NCBI GenBank assembly: GCA_035634255.1
Contig: DASQDI010000141.1
Span: forward strand, 1-64,000
Source: DATLMR01 sp035634255
Lineage (GTDB): Bacteria; Acidobacteriota; Blastocatellia; UBA7656
Direction: 5' to 3'
Length of the DNA stretch: 64,000 nt
Part shown: in pieces, positions 42,088-49,883 of the stretch
How positions within the stretch are numbered: the stretch's first letter is position 1
Layout: the number at the start of each line of letters is the position of its first letter
Notes under the pieces: generated by a model
Database searches by the model: none
What the model saw: only the letters and a program-made list of their open reading frames with translations
Told to the model about the DNA's origin: nothing
Position numbers and translations under genes: made by a program

Positions 42088-42869
42088 CCTTTAAACGTCT
42101 AAAATTTGTGATCCTCGCAACCTCGCTCGCGGCGGGTAGCGTCTGCGTTCCGGTTCGGATCGAAGCTCAGGCCAGAAAGAGCCGGGCCAGGAAAAGTCCG
42201 GCGGCGCAGGCCCCGGCCTACACCCCGAAACAGCACGCGCAGGTGAAGGCGGAGATCATCAAGAAGGCCGAGGAGTACAAGCAGAACTTGATGGAAGTGA
42301 TAGCCCTGCTTGAGCCCGAGGTGAAACGCGAATCCCTCGTCATAGAGAAGAAGAAGGCTCTGGTCGAGGTGGGGGCGGTCGCGAAGCAGGATGTAGAAAA
42401 GAGCGAGGCCGCCCTGGCTATTACTCAGGCGAAGCTGGACGCGGCCCGGAAACAGATCGGGGACACCGACACCCTGATCGCGGAAGTGAGGGCCGAGGAG
42501 CAACTGGCGAAGATGCCCCCGGTGCCGGTCGGCGGTTACCGCACGACCTCGGCGCTCATCCGTTACAACGGCCCCTTCAAGTGGGCTCTGGCGGATGCGG
42601 CGCGCGTGCAGAGCTACTTCATTAGCAGCTTCGGGCGGCAGCTCCCGATAAGCGCGTACGGGCAGACGGCCGTGCACGACCGCATGGGGTTCGATCACAG
42701 CAACTCCATCGACGTTGCCGTGCACCCCGACAGCGCGGAAGGCCGGATGCTCATGAATTACCTCCGCGGCGCGGGGATACCTTTCATCGCGTTCCGGCAG
42801 GCCGTCCCCGGCTCGGCCACCGGGGCGCACATTCACGTCGGCAACCCTTCCCGAAGAATCTTCAAATGA
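42084..42869 (+). CDS. Secreted coiled-coil protein with M15-like peptidase domain
   Basis: 261 residues with a GTG start that overlaps the previous stop (GTGA). Signal peptide (FVILATSLAAGSVCVPVRI). Residues about 50-135 form a long helical hairpin (EIIKKAEEYKQNLMEVIALL, AVAKQDVEKSEAALAITQAK) that resembles TolC/HlyD-type coils. The C-terminal 115 residues carry the M15-type metal site: FDHSNSIDVAVHPDS (His and Asp) and AHIHVGNP (His), as in D-Ala-D-Ala carboxypeptidase/VanY relatives. Probably acts on the cell wall. A related but more degenerate domain occurs in the FHA protein at 4748-6328. Confidence 0.75.
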   Translation: MTFKRLKFVILATSLAAGSVCVPVRIEAQARKSRARKSPAAQAPAYTPKQHAQVKAEIIKKAEEYKQNLMEVIALLEPEVKRESLVIEKKKALVEVGAVAKQDVEKSEAALAITQAKLDAARKQIGDTDTLIAEVRAEEQLAKMPPVPVGGYRTTSALIRYNGPFKWALADAARVQSYFISSFGRQLPISAYGQTAVHDRMGFDHSNSIDVAVHPDSAEGRMLMNYLRGAGIPFIAFRQAVPGSATGAHIHVGNPSRRIFK

Positions 42870-43032
42870 TCGAGCCGTCTGTGTTATCCTCTCGTCGCTT
42901 GGCTCTGCTCTCATCGGTAATGGTAAAATTCGCGCGGCCCATGCGGACCGGACCAGGCCGGTCAGAAATGAAAAAGCTCTCGCGTCCTGGCGGCGTTATT
43001 TTTGGGTAAAGGGGTTTACACACAGATCGATC

Positions 43033-43482
43033 ATGAATGTTGGCACCGAATGGTTGATTGACGCACAGGGTTGTTCGGGCGACCTCCTTGGGGACATGGC
43101 CGCCATGAACCGCGTATGCGAGCGGATCATAGCCGACCTCGACCTTCACGTGGTCGGTCAGGGAGTGTGGCACGTCTTCCCATCGCCCGGCGGAATAACC
43201 GGCTTCTACCTGCTGACCGAATCTCACCTCGCATGTCACACCTACCCGGAGACGGGCATCGCGACGTTCAACCTCTATTGCTGCCGCCCCCGCCCCGTCT
43301 GGCCGTGGCGGGAGATGCTCACGGAGATGCTCGGCGCTCGCCTCGTGTCGGTCAGGTCCGCGAGCCGCGGCCCCGTCGCCGGTGAAGAGGCCGGTGAAGC
43401 CGCGGAGCCTTTGCCCGCTCCTTCTTTGAACCCGGCGGTGTTGAACCAGACGACCGCCGCGGGAGAGGTGAGCGAACGGTGA
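43033..43482 (+). CDS. speD: S-adenosylmethionine decarboxylase proenzyme
   Basis: 149 residues. The pyruvoyl-forming site is TESHLACHTYPETG with S64 (E-S-H, the serine that becomes the pyruvoyl group), followed by the conserved HTYPE and ATFNLY. The fold is completed by a two-fold half-repeat with DAQGCSGDLLGDM. The C-terminal 35 residues are an alanine/glutamate-rich tail not usual in SpeD. It makes decarboxylated SAM, the aminopropyl donor for the aminopropyltransferase encoded 2.5 kb downstream (46002). First gene of an eight-gene block; overlaps the next gene by four bases. Confidence 0.92.
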   Translation: MNVGTEWLIDAQGCSGDLLGDMAAMNRVCERIIADLDLHVVGQGVWHVFPSPGGITGFYLLTESHLACHTYPETGIATFNLYCCRPRPVWPWREMLTEMLGARLVSVRSASRGPVAGEEAGEAAEPLPAPSLNPAVLNQTTAAGEVSER

Positions 43483-45440
43483 GTCCTATCGAGGCATCCT
43501 GCCCCGCGTGCGGCGCGGTGATCACTTTCAAGACCGGCTCGTCTGTCGTCGTCATATGCGACTTCTGCCACTCGGCGGTCGCGCGCGGAGACCGCAAGCT
43601 CGAAGACCTCGGCAAGGTCGCGGAGCTCGTCGAGACGGGCTCCCCTCTTCAGGTCGGGCTCAGAGGCTCTTACCGGGGGGTGCCATTCGAACTGACGGGC
43701 CGCGCGCAGCTCGAACACGAAGCGGGCGGGATATGGGACGAGTGGTACGCGGCCTTCGCGGACGGCCGCTGGGGGTGGCTCGCCGAAGCGCAGGGCCGGT
43801 TCTATCTCACGTTTCAAAAGCCCCTGTCGGATCAAACCCTGATCGCCCCCTTCCAATATCTTGAGCTCGGCCAGCCCGTCCCCTCGGTCTCGGGCGCGGC
43901 ACCTCTGGTGGTCGCGGAAAAAGGGACCGCGACCGCGCTCGGGGCCAGGGGCGAGATCCCCTACCGGCTCGTGCCGGGAGAGCAGTATGCGTACGCGGAC
44001 CTCTCCGGCCCTCGGGGCGAATTCGCGACCATCGATTATGGGGAAGAGCAGCCCGCGATCTTCGTCGGGCAGGAGGCCACGCTCGCGGAGCTTGGCATAT
44101 CGCCGTCGGCGCCGACGCCGGAGCGGGAGGCGCGGCGCGTCTCGGCCGTGCAGCTCTCATGCCCGCAGTGCGCGGGGCCTCTGGAACTGCGCGCGCCTGA
44201 TAAGACCGAGCGGGTCACCTGCCCGAATTGCGGCTCGCTCCTCGATGTCAATCAGGGCCGCCTGAAATTTCTCAAGTCCCTTAACCCCGCGAAGGTCATC
44301 CCCATAATCCCGCTCGGGTCGGTCGGCGAATTCGATTCGGTAAAGCTGACCGTCATCGGCTTCATGCAGCGCAGCGTCGAGTTTTCAGGCGTGCGCTACT
44401 ACTGGGAAGAGTACCTGCTCTACAACCCTCAGGTCGGCTTCCGCTGGCTCGTCCGCAGCGACGACCACTGGAATTTCGTCGAGCCCCTGCCGCCCGGAGC
44501 GGTGCTCGATCAGGGGCGCACCATTGTTTACGACGGGAAGAGGTTCAAGCTCTACCAGGACGCGACGGCCCGCGTCGAGCACGTCCTTGGGGAGTTCTAC
44601 TGGAGGGTGTCGGTGGGAGAGCAGGTGCAGGCGTGGGATTATATTCGACCTCCGATGATGCTCTCTAAAGAGATTTCGGGTTATGTGGGAGAGCCGAAGA
44701 AGGGCTCGCGAAAGACCCCCCCGAGCGTCAAAGGGGGCGAGATCAACTGGTCCCTCGGGACGTACGTCAAGCGCAGGCAGATCGAAAAGAGGTTCGGCCT
44801 CAAAGGCCTGCCCGACCCCTCGACCGTGGGGCCGAACCAGCCTTTCACCAACAAGGCGATCTATAAATACTGGGCGTTCCTTCTCGTCGCGACTCTGGTG
44901 TTCGGGATAGCGGTCATGGCCATGGGCGAGCGCCGGAAGGTCTTCGAATCGACCTACACGTTGCAGCCTTTGAAGAGCGCGGATGATTCGCAGGTAATAT
45001 TCGCCGACCCGTTCGAGCTTAAGGACGGCCAGAACATCAAGATCACCGCCACGTCGAACGTGGACAATTCGTGGCTGTACGTCGAGGGCGATCTGATCGA
45101 GGAATCGACCGGGCTGGTGCAGGCGTTTTCGGCGCCCATCGAGTACTACCACGGCTCGGATTCGGACGGATCGTGGAGCGAGGGGGGCCAGTCGACGGAC
45201 GTGCACCTGTCGGCCCTGCCCTCGGGGAAGTACGCCCTGAGGCTCGAAGCGGGCTGGGAGAAATGGCAGGGGCCGGCCGTGCTTTCGGTGCGCGTGGAGC
45301 AGGGCGTCCCGCGCGTCGCACATTTAATGCTCGCGCTCGTCCTCATCTCCGTCGTCCCGCTCATAGTCGGCATATACCATTTCTCTTTCGAGCAGAAGCG
45401 GTGGAAGGACAGCGACTACAGCCCATACGGCTCGGGCTGA
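43479..45440 (+). CDS. DUF4178 zinc-ribbon membrane protein
   Basis: 653 residues with a GTG start that overlaps the speD stop (GTGA). Two zinc ribbons: CPACG...CDFC at 7-31 and CPQC...CPNC at about 227-250, each before a DUF4178-like domain (LQVGLRGSYRGVPFELTGRA, and TVIGFMQRSVEFSGVRYYW). Two transmembrane helices, about 467-487 (YWAFLLVATLVFGIAVMAMG) and near the C-terminus (LMLALVLISVVPLIVGIYHF), flank an extracytoplasmic beta domain. The function of DUF4178 is unknown; it is often found together with SpeD, DUF350 and aminopropyltransferase genes, as here. Confidence 0.88.
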   Translation: MSPIEASCPACGAVITFKTGSSVVVICDFCHSAVARGDRKLEDLGKVAELVETGSPLQVGLRGSYRGVPFELTGRAQLEHEAGGIWDEWYAAFADGRWGWLAEAQGRFYLTFQKPLSDQTLIAPFQYLELGQPVPSVSGAAPLVVAEKGTATALGARGEIPYRLVPGEQYAYADLSGPRGEFATIDYGEEQPAIFVGQEATLAELGISPSAPTPEREARRVSAVQLSCPQCAGPLELRAPDKTERVTCPNCGSLLDVNQGRLKFLKSLNPAKVIPIIPLGSVGEFDSVKLTVIGFMQRSVEFSGVRYYWEEYLLYNPQVGFRWLVRSDDHWNFVEPLPPGAVLDQGRTIVYDGKRFKLYQDATARVEHVLGEFYWRVSVGEQVQAWDYIRPPMMLSKEISGYVGEPKKGSRKTPPSVKGGEINWSLGTYVKRRQIEKRFGLKGLPDPSTVGPNQPFTNKAIYKYWAFLLVATLVFGIAVMAMGERRKVFESTYTLQPLKSADDSQVIFADPFELKDGQNIKITATSNVDNSWLYVEGDLIEESTGLVQAFSAPIEYYHGSDSDGSWSEGGQSTDVHLSALPSGKYALRLEAGWEKWQGPAVLSVRVEQGVPRVAHLMLALVLISVVPLIVGIYHFSFEQKRWKDSDYSPYGSG

Positions 45441-45520
45441 AAATGGCCGTGGGAGCCATTTTGACGAAACGCATGGTTTGAGACTCGGCCTGATCGATCA
45501 AGGCCAAAAGGAGGAGATCG

Positions 45521-45703
45521 GTGCTAAGTAAAATCTACCTGCTCATCGGGATCGCCGTGCTGGCGGTCTACGGGATTGTGGCTTTCAGGGGCATGGAGTT
45601 CGGTGACCCGCAAAGGCAGAGGGTGCCCGCGGACGTGCGCGAGTCGCCGGGCGGGTACCGCTCGTTCCACTTCTGGCATACAGGCTTTCGAGGAGGGAAA
45701 TGA
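45521..45703 (+). CDS. Tiny membrane protein
   Basis: 60 residues, GTG start with AAAAGGAGG upstream. One transmembrane helix (IYLLIGIAVLAVYGIVAFRG) followed by a 40-residue hydrophilic tail rich in Gly/Arg/Pro (ESPGGYRSFHFWHTGFRGGK). The stop overlaps the start of the DUF350 gene (ATGA), so the two are co-translated. No family known; small helpers of this size are common in such membrane blocks. Confidence 0.75.
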   Translation: MLSKIYLLIGIAVLAVYGIVAFRGMEFGDPQRQRVPADVRESPGGYRSFHFWHTGFRGGK

Positions 45704-45981
45704 TGCTCATAAATCAATTCACCGGGCTTGCAGGCTTTCTCACGCCCCCCGTCGCGATCTTCGTGCCGATGGATCAGCTTGTAAACCTGATAATCCAGAC
45801 CCTGATCTTCACGACAATCGGGCTGATCCTTTTCGCGCTCGCCTTCTGGATCGTGGACAGGGTGCTGCCGTTCTCGCTGCGCAAAGAGCTCGAAGAAGAC
45901 CACAACACGGCGATTGCCATAGTGCTGGCCTCCATAATCATCGGCATCGCCCTCATCGTCGCGGCGGCAATCACCGGGTAG
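45700..45981 (+). CDS. DUF350 membrane protein
   Basis: 93 residues, three hydrophobic segments (AGFLTPPVAIFV, LIIQTLIFTTIGLILFALAF, and AIAIVLASIIIGIALIVAAA). The motif FSLRKELEEDHNTAIAIVLA with the acidic loop is typical of DUF350 (YjfL-like), a family of half-domain membrane proteins that probably dimerise into a channel or scaffold. It lies between the tiny membrane protein and the aminopropyltransferase, a recurrent order in other bacteria. Confidence 0.9.
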   Translation: MMLINQFTGLAGFLTPPVAIFVPMDQLVNLIIQTLIFTTIGLILFALAFWIVDRVLPFSLRKELEEDHNTAIAIVLASIIIGIALIVAAAITG

Positions 45982-46001
45982 TCCGGCTTATAGTTTCTTA
46001 A

Positions 46002-47504
46002 ATGAACCGGACCCCCATACTTTTCCTGAACGTCCTGATAATAGCCACCTGCGGGCTCGTTTACGAACTGCTCGCCGCCACGCTCGCGAGCTACGTGCTC
46101 GGCGATTCCGTCACCCAGTTTTCACTCATAATCGGGATCTACCTCTCCGCGATGGGGGCGGGCGCGTGGCTCTCCCGGTTCATCGACTCGGCCCTGGCCC
46201 GCCGGTTCATCGAGGTCGAGGTGGCCGTGGCGCTGCTCGGGGGGCTGTCCGCCCCTCTGCTCTTTCTGACCTTCGCGCGCTTCAGCCACTTTCAGGTCGT
46301 CCTTTACCTCCTGGTCTTCGGGATCGGGGCGCTCGTCGGGCTCGAAATCCCCCTGCTGATGCGAATACTCAAAGACCAGCTCGACTTCAAGGAGATAGTG
46401 TCGCGCGTGCTCGCGTTCGACTACGTCGGGGCGTTGATCGCCTCCTTGCTCTTCCCCCTGTTTTTCGTGCCGAGCCTTGGGCTTGTGCGGACCTCCCTGG
46501 TCATAGGCCTATTCAACGCGGGCGTCGGCCTCTGGGGGACATGGCTGATGCGCCCGATCATCAAAGGGCAGGTTGCGGGGTTGCGCGGCCGCGCGGTGCT
46601 CGTCATCGCGCTGCTTCTGATCTGCATCATCAAGGCCGACCGGCTCACGTCTCTCGCCGAAGACGAGATGTTTTCGGACGAGATAGTCTATTCGCACACC
46701 TCGCACTACCAGCGGATCATAGTGACGAGGGGCCGCGCGGGCTTCCAACTCTTCCTCAACGGCCACCTGCAATTCAGCTCGGCCGACGAGTACCGGTACC
46801 ACGAAGCCCTCGTGCACCCGGCCATGACGGTTGCGGGCTCGCCCCGGCGCGTGCTCGTGCTCGGGGGGGGCGACGGGCTCGCGGTCAGGGAGATACTCCG
46901 TTACCCCTCGGTCGAATCGGTGACGCTCGTGGACCTCGACCCCGACATGACTAGACTGTCCGCGGCCTTCCCGCCGCTCGCGGAACTGAACGGGCGCTCG
47001 CTCGCGGACCCGCGCGTGCGCGTCATTAACGCCGACGCGATGATCTGGCTCGAAGACGAGGTGGAGCCGTTCGATGTCGCGATAATCGACTTCCCGGACC
47101 CGAACACGTTCGGGCTCGGGAAGCTCTACACGACCCGTTTCTACAGGATGCTCAAACAGCGCCTGACCCCCGACGCGGCGGTCTCGGTGCAGAGCACGTC
47201 GCCGCTCTTTGCGCGCACCTCTTACTGGTGCATCATGAAGACCATCGAGGCCGCGGGCTTTTCGGTCCGGCCGTATCAGGCGGCCGTGCCTTCGTTCGGA
47301 GTCTGGGGGTTCGCGCTCGCGAGCCCCAGGCCGTTCGAGCCGCCCGCGCACGCGCCGCCCGGCCTGCGCTTCCTCGACGACCGGACCATAGCCGCACTCT
47401 TCGTGCTGCCGGTCGACCTCGGCCCCGTGCCGGTCGAGATCAATCGCCTGGACAATCAGGTCCTGGTGCGGTACTACGAATCGGAATGGAAGCGTTATGA
47501 GTAA
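46002..47504 (+). CDS. Membrane-embedded aminopropyltransferase (spermidine synthase-like)
   Basis: 500 residues. Residues 1-210 have seven transmembrane helices (LNVLIIATCGLVYELLAATL onward). From about 225 a SpeE-type domain follows: QLFLNGHLQFSSADEYRYHE, EALVHPAM, VLVLGGGDGLAVREIL (decarboxylated-SAM site), VTLVDLDPDMTRL, then VAIIDFPDPNTFGLGKLYTT with the catalytic aspartates. It should move the aminopropyl group to an amine acceptor. Being joined to a large membrane domain, it probably acts on a membrane or membrane-delivered substrate rather than on free putrescine alone. Its donor would come from the speD product upstream. Confidence 0.93.
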   Translation: MNRTPILFLNVLIIATCGLVYELLAATLASYVLGDSVTQFSLIIGIYLSAMGAGAWLSRFIDSALARRFIEVEVAVALLGGLSAPLLFLTFARFSHFQVVLYLLVFGIGALVGLEIPLLMRILKDQLDFKEIVSRVLAFDYVGALIASLLFPLFFVPSLGLVRTSLVIGLFNAGVGLWGTWLMRPIIKGQVAGLRGRAVLVIALLLICIIKADRLTSLAEDEMFSDEIVYSHTSHYQRIIVTRGRAGFQLFLNGHLQFSSADEYRYHEALVHPAMTVAGSPRRVLVLGGGDGLAVREILRYPSVESVTLVDLDPDMTRLSAAFPPLAELNGRSLADPRVRVINADAMIWLEDEVEPFDVAIIDFPDPNTFGLGKLYTTRFYRMLKQRLTPDAAVSVQSTSPLFARTSYWCIMKTIEAAGFSVRPYQAAVPSFGVWGFALASPRPFEPPAHAPPGLRFLDDRTIAALFVLPVDLGPVPVEINRLDNQVLVRYYESEWKRYE

Positions 47505-47594
47505 ATATTCTTCATTCGCCTGAAGCGATGCGGGCAACTCTCACGCCCTCTCAGGATTCTTTAAATAAAATCCGCCGCGAATGAAAGGAGAATT

Positions 47595-48212
47595 ATGCGT
47601 AAACCGACTTTGAAATTCCTGACCTCTCTTGTCGTCGCAACCCTGTGCTCGCCGGGGCTGGCGCTCGGCCTGAGCCAGGGGCAGCAGGGGGGGCCGGCCG
47701 ACGAGGCTTATGAGTACCGTTTGCTTGCGACCAACAAGACCTCGACCATGCAGAAGGAGATGAACGAGGCGGCCGCCGCGGGGTTTAGGTTCGGGGGCGT
47801 GATGGGGGGCGAGACGGCCTTCGGGGGCAAGGAAGTCGTCGTCACGATGGTCAAAGAGAAGGGGCCGGAAAGCGCCGGGCGCTTTCAGTACCGTTTGCTC
47901 GCCACCAACAAGACTTCGACCATGCAGAAGGAGCTGCAACAGGCGGGCGACGAGGGGTTCGAGTATAAAGGGCAGACCGTATTTTCGACCACCTTCGGGG
48001 GCAAGGAAGTCGTCGTCATCCTCGAACGCGACCGCGACGAGAGGGCCAGAGCCTATGACTACAAGCTCCTAGCGACGAGCAAGACTTCGACCATGCAGAA
48101 GGAGCTGTCGGAGGCCGGGCGGCAGGGCTATTCTTTCGTCGGGGTGACGGTCGCCGAGACGGCGTTCGGGGGCAAGGAGGTCGTCTCGATCCTTCGCAGG
48201 CCGAAGCTGTGA
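47595..48212 (+). CDS. Secreted protein with three DUF4177-like repeats
   Basis: 205 residues with AAAGGAGAA before the ATG. Signal peptide FLTSLVVATLCSPGLALG. Three copies of a module of about 52 residues follow, starting near residues 37, 96 and 153: (Y/F)xY(R/K)LLAT(N/S)KTSTMQKE, then the xAGxxGF or GY segment and ending TxFGGKEVV. The repeats are extremely similar in KTSTMQKE and FGGKEVV, which suggests recent duplication or conserved binding. The fold looks like DUF4177 (YEYKxx...LNxxGxxGWEL). Its role in the polyamine block is unknown. Confidence 0.85.
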   Translation: MRKPTLKFLTSLVVATLCSPGLALGLSQGQQGGPADEAYEYRLLATNKTSTMQKEMNEAAAAGFRFGGVMGGETAFGGKEVVVTMVKEKGPESAGRFQYRLLATNKTSTMQKELQQAGDEGFEYKGQTVFSTTFGGKEVVVILERDRDERARAYDYKLLATSKTSTMQKELSEAGRQGYSFVGVTVAETAFGGKEVVSILRRPKL

Positions 48213-48237
48213 CGGATTTATAAAACGACGAGCCATC

Positions 48238-49866
48238 GTGGAGAGAAGAGAAGGCCCGCACAACTTAACCCGGCGCGAGCTGCTCGCGGCATTCCTCGGG
48301 CTGCCCGCCGCGCTATCGGCGTGCCGCTCGCGTGAGCTTCCGCCCCTGCCCTCGGGAGAGATCGTCGGCGCGTCCGACGAGATCGGCCACCGCCTGCGGG
48401 AGCGCGCGAACGTCGCCCCCCCCGCGGACCGGTGGGAGCGGAAGAAAGTGGTCATCGTGGGCGGCGGCATCGCGGGCCTTTCCGCCGCGTGGAGCCTGCT
48501 CAGGTCGGGCTTCGACGACTTCGTGCTGATCGAGCTTGAGCGCGAGCCCGGCGGCAGCTCGCGCAGCGGGAAGTCGCCTCTCATCTCGTACCCGTGGGGC
48601 GCGCACTACCTCCCGGTCCCGATGAAGGAGAACCGCGAGCTCCTCTCCCTGCTCGACGAGATGGGCATACTCGAAGGCCGCCTCGATGACGGGGAGCCCG
48701 TGGTCGCGGAGCAGTTCCTGTGTCGCGACCCCGAAGAGCGGATATATTACCGGGGGCGATGGTACGAGGGGCTCTACCTGCGCGCGGGCGCGAGCCCGGA
48801 AGACCTCGCGCAGCTTGACGCCTTCAACCGGGAGGTGGACTCGTGGGCCGCATGGCGCGACGGCTCGGGCCGCCGGGCGTTCACGATACCCGTGGAGAGG
48901 TGCTCGGACGACGCGGAGGTGACGGCGCTCGATAAGATTTCGATGTCTAAGTGGCTTCAGGACCGGGGGCTCAATTCCCCCCGGCTCCGCTGGGTCGTCG
49001 ATTACGGGTGCCGGGACGATTACGGCCTGACGGTCGAGCAGACGAGCGCGTGGGCCGGCTTATTCTACTTCGCTTCGCGGTTGAAAAAGCCCGGAGACGA
49101 AGCGCAGTCCCTTATAACCTGGCCCGAGGGCAACGGGCGGCTCGTAGATCATCTCTACCGCGCGGCTCAGTCCAGAGTGCGGTTGGGGCTCGCGGCGGTC
49201 GAGCTCATCCCCTCGGGCTCCGGCAAAGGGGTGGACGTGGTCGCGCTCGACGCGGACCGCTCGGCCTTCGGCTTCCACGCCGACCGCGTCATCTTCGCCG
49301 CCCCGCATTTCCTGACCCCGTACCTGATCCGCACGTACAGGGAGCAAGCGCCTCCGCACGTGGGGCAGTTCGAGTACGGCGCGTGGATGGTGGCGAATCT
49401 CTTTCTGAAGGACCGGCCACAAAGCAGGGGGTTCCCTCTCGCGTGGGACAACGTGATCTACGAGAGCCCCTCGCTCGGGTACGTGGTCGCCACGCACCAG
49501 CGCGGCCTCGACCGCGGGCCGACGGTCTTCACGTACTATTACCCGCTTTGCGACGACGACCCGAAGCAGGCCCGCGCCCGCCTGCTCGGCACGGGCTGGG
49601 CGGGCTGGGCGGAGGTCGTGCTGTCGGACCTGAATCGCGCGCACCCGGACATACGCTCGGTGGTCGAGCGGATGGACGTGATGCGCTGGGGGCATGCGAT
49701 GATAAGGCCGCGCACCGGTTTCATCTGGGGCGGGGCGAGGCGCGCGGCCTCCGAGCCTTACCGCGGGATTCACTTCGCGCACTCGGACCTGAGCGGGGTC
49801 GCTCTTTTCGAAGAGGCTTTTTACCACGGCATACGGGCGGCGAATGAAGTCATGGCAATCGGATAA
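48238..49866 (+). CDS. Flavin amine oxidase-type oxidoreductase, Tat/lipobox signal
   Basis: 542 residues with a GTG start. N-terminus: TRRELLAAFLGLPAALSAC, a Tat signal ending in a lipobox cysteine. FAD-binding motif VVIVGGGIAGLSAAWSLL at about residue 76, the GG doublet in EREPGGSSRSG, and FADs second dinucleotide-related region VIFAAPHF around 350. The C-terminal third (GYVVATHQRGLDRGPTVFTY, ARRAASEPYRGIHFAHSDL and SGVALFEEAFYHGIRAA) matches the flavin amine oxidase/desaturase superfamily. A polyamine-oxidase-like or phytoene-desaturase-like reaction at the outer side of the membrane is plausible; the substrate cannot be read from sequence. Confidence 0.85.
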   Translation: MERREGPHNLTRRELLAAFLGLPAALSACRSRELPPLPSGEIVGASDEIGHRLRERANVAPPADRWERKKVVIVGGGIAGLSAAWSLLRSGFDDFVLIELEREPGGSSRSGKSPLISYPWGAHYLPVPMKENRELLSLLDEMGILEGRLDDGEPVVAEQFLCRDPEERIYYRGRWYEGLYLRAGASPEDLAQLDAFNREVDSWAAWRDGSGRRAFTIPVERCSDDAEVTALDKISMSKWLQDRGLNSPRLRWVVDYGCRDDYGLTVEQTSAWAGLFYFASRLKKPGDEAQSLITWPEGNGRLVDHLYRAAQSRVRLGLAAVELIPSGSGKGVDVVALDADRSAFGFHADRVIFAAPHFLTPYLIRTYREQAPPHVGQFEYGAWMVANLFLKDRPQSRGFPLAWDNVIYESPSLGYVVATHQRGLDRGPTVFTYYYPLCDDDPKQARARLLGTGWAGWAEVVLSDLNRAHPDIRSVVERMDVMRWGHAMIRPRTGFIWGGARRAASEPYRGIHFAHSDLSGVALFEEAFYHGIRAANEVMAIG

Positions 49867-49883
49867 GCGGGTGAACGATCAGC

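Noticed and set aside
42870..43032. Possible SAM riboswitch before speD
   Set aside because: Only a short GACCGG/CCGGTC hairpin was seen; no SAM aptamer core could be recognised.
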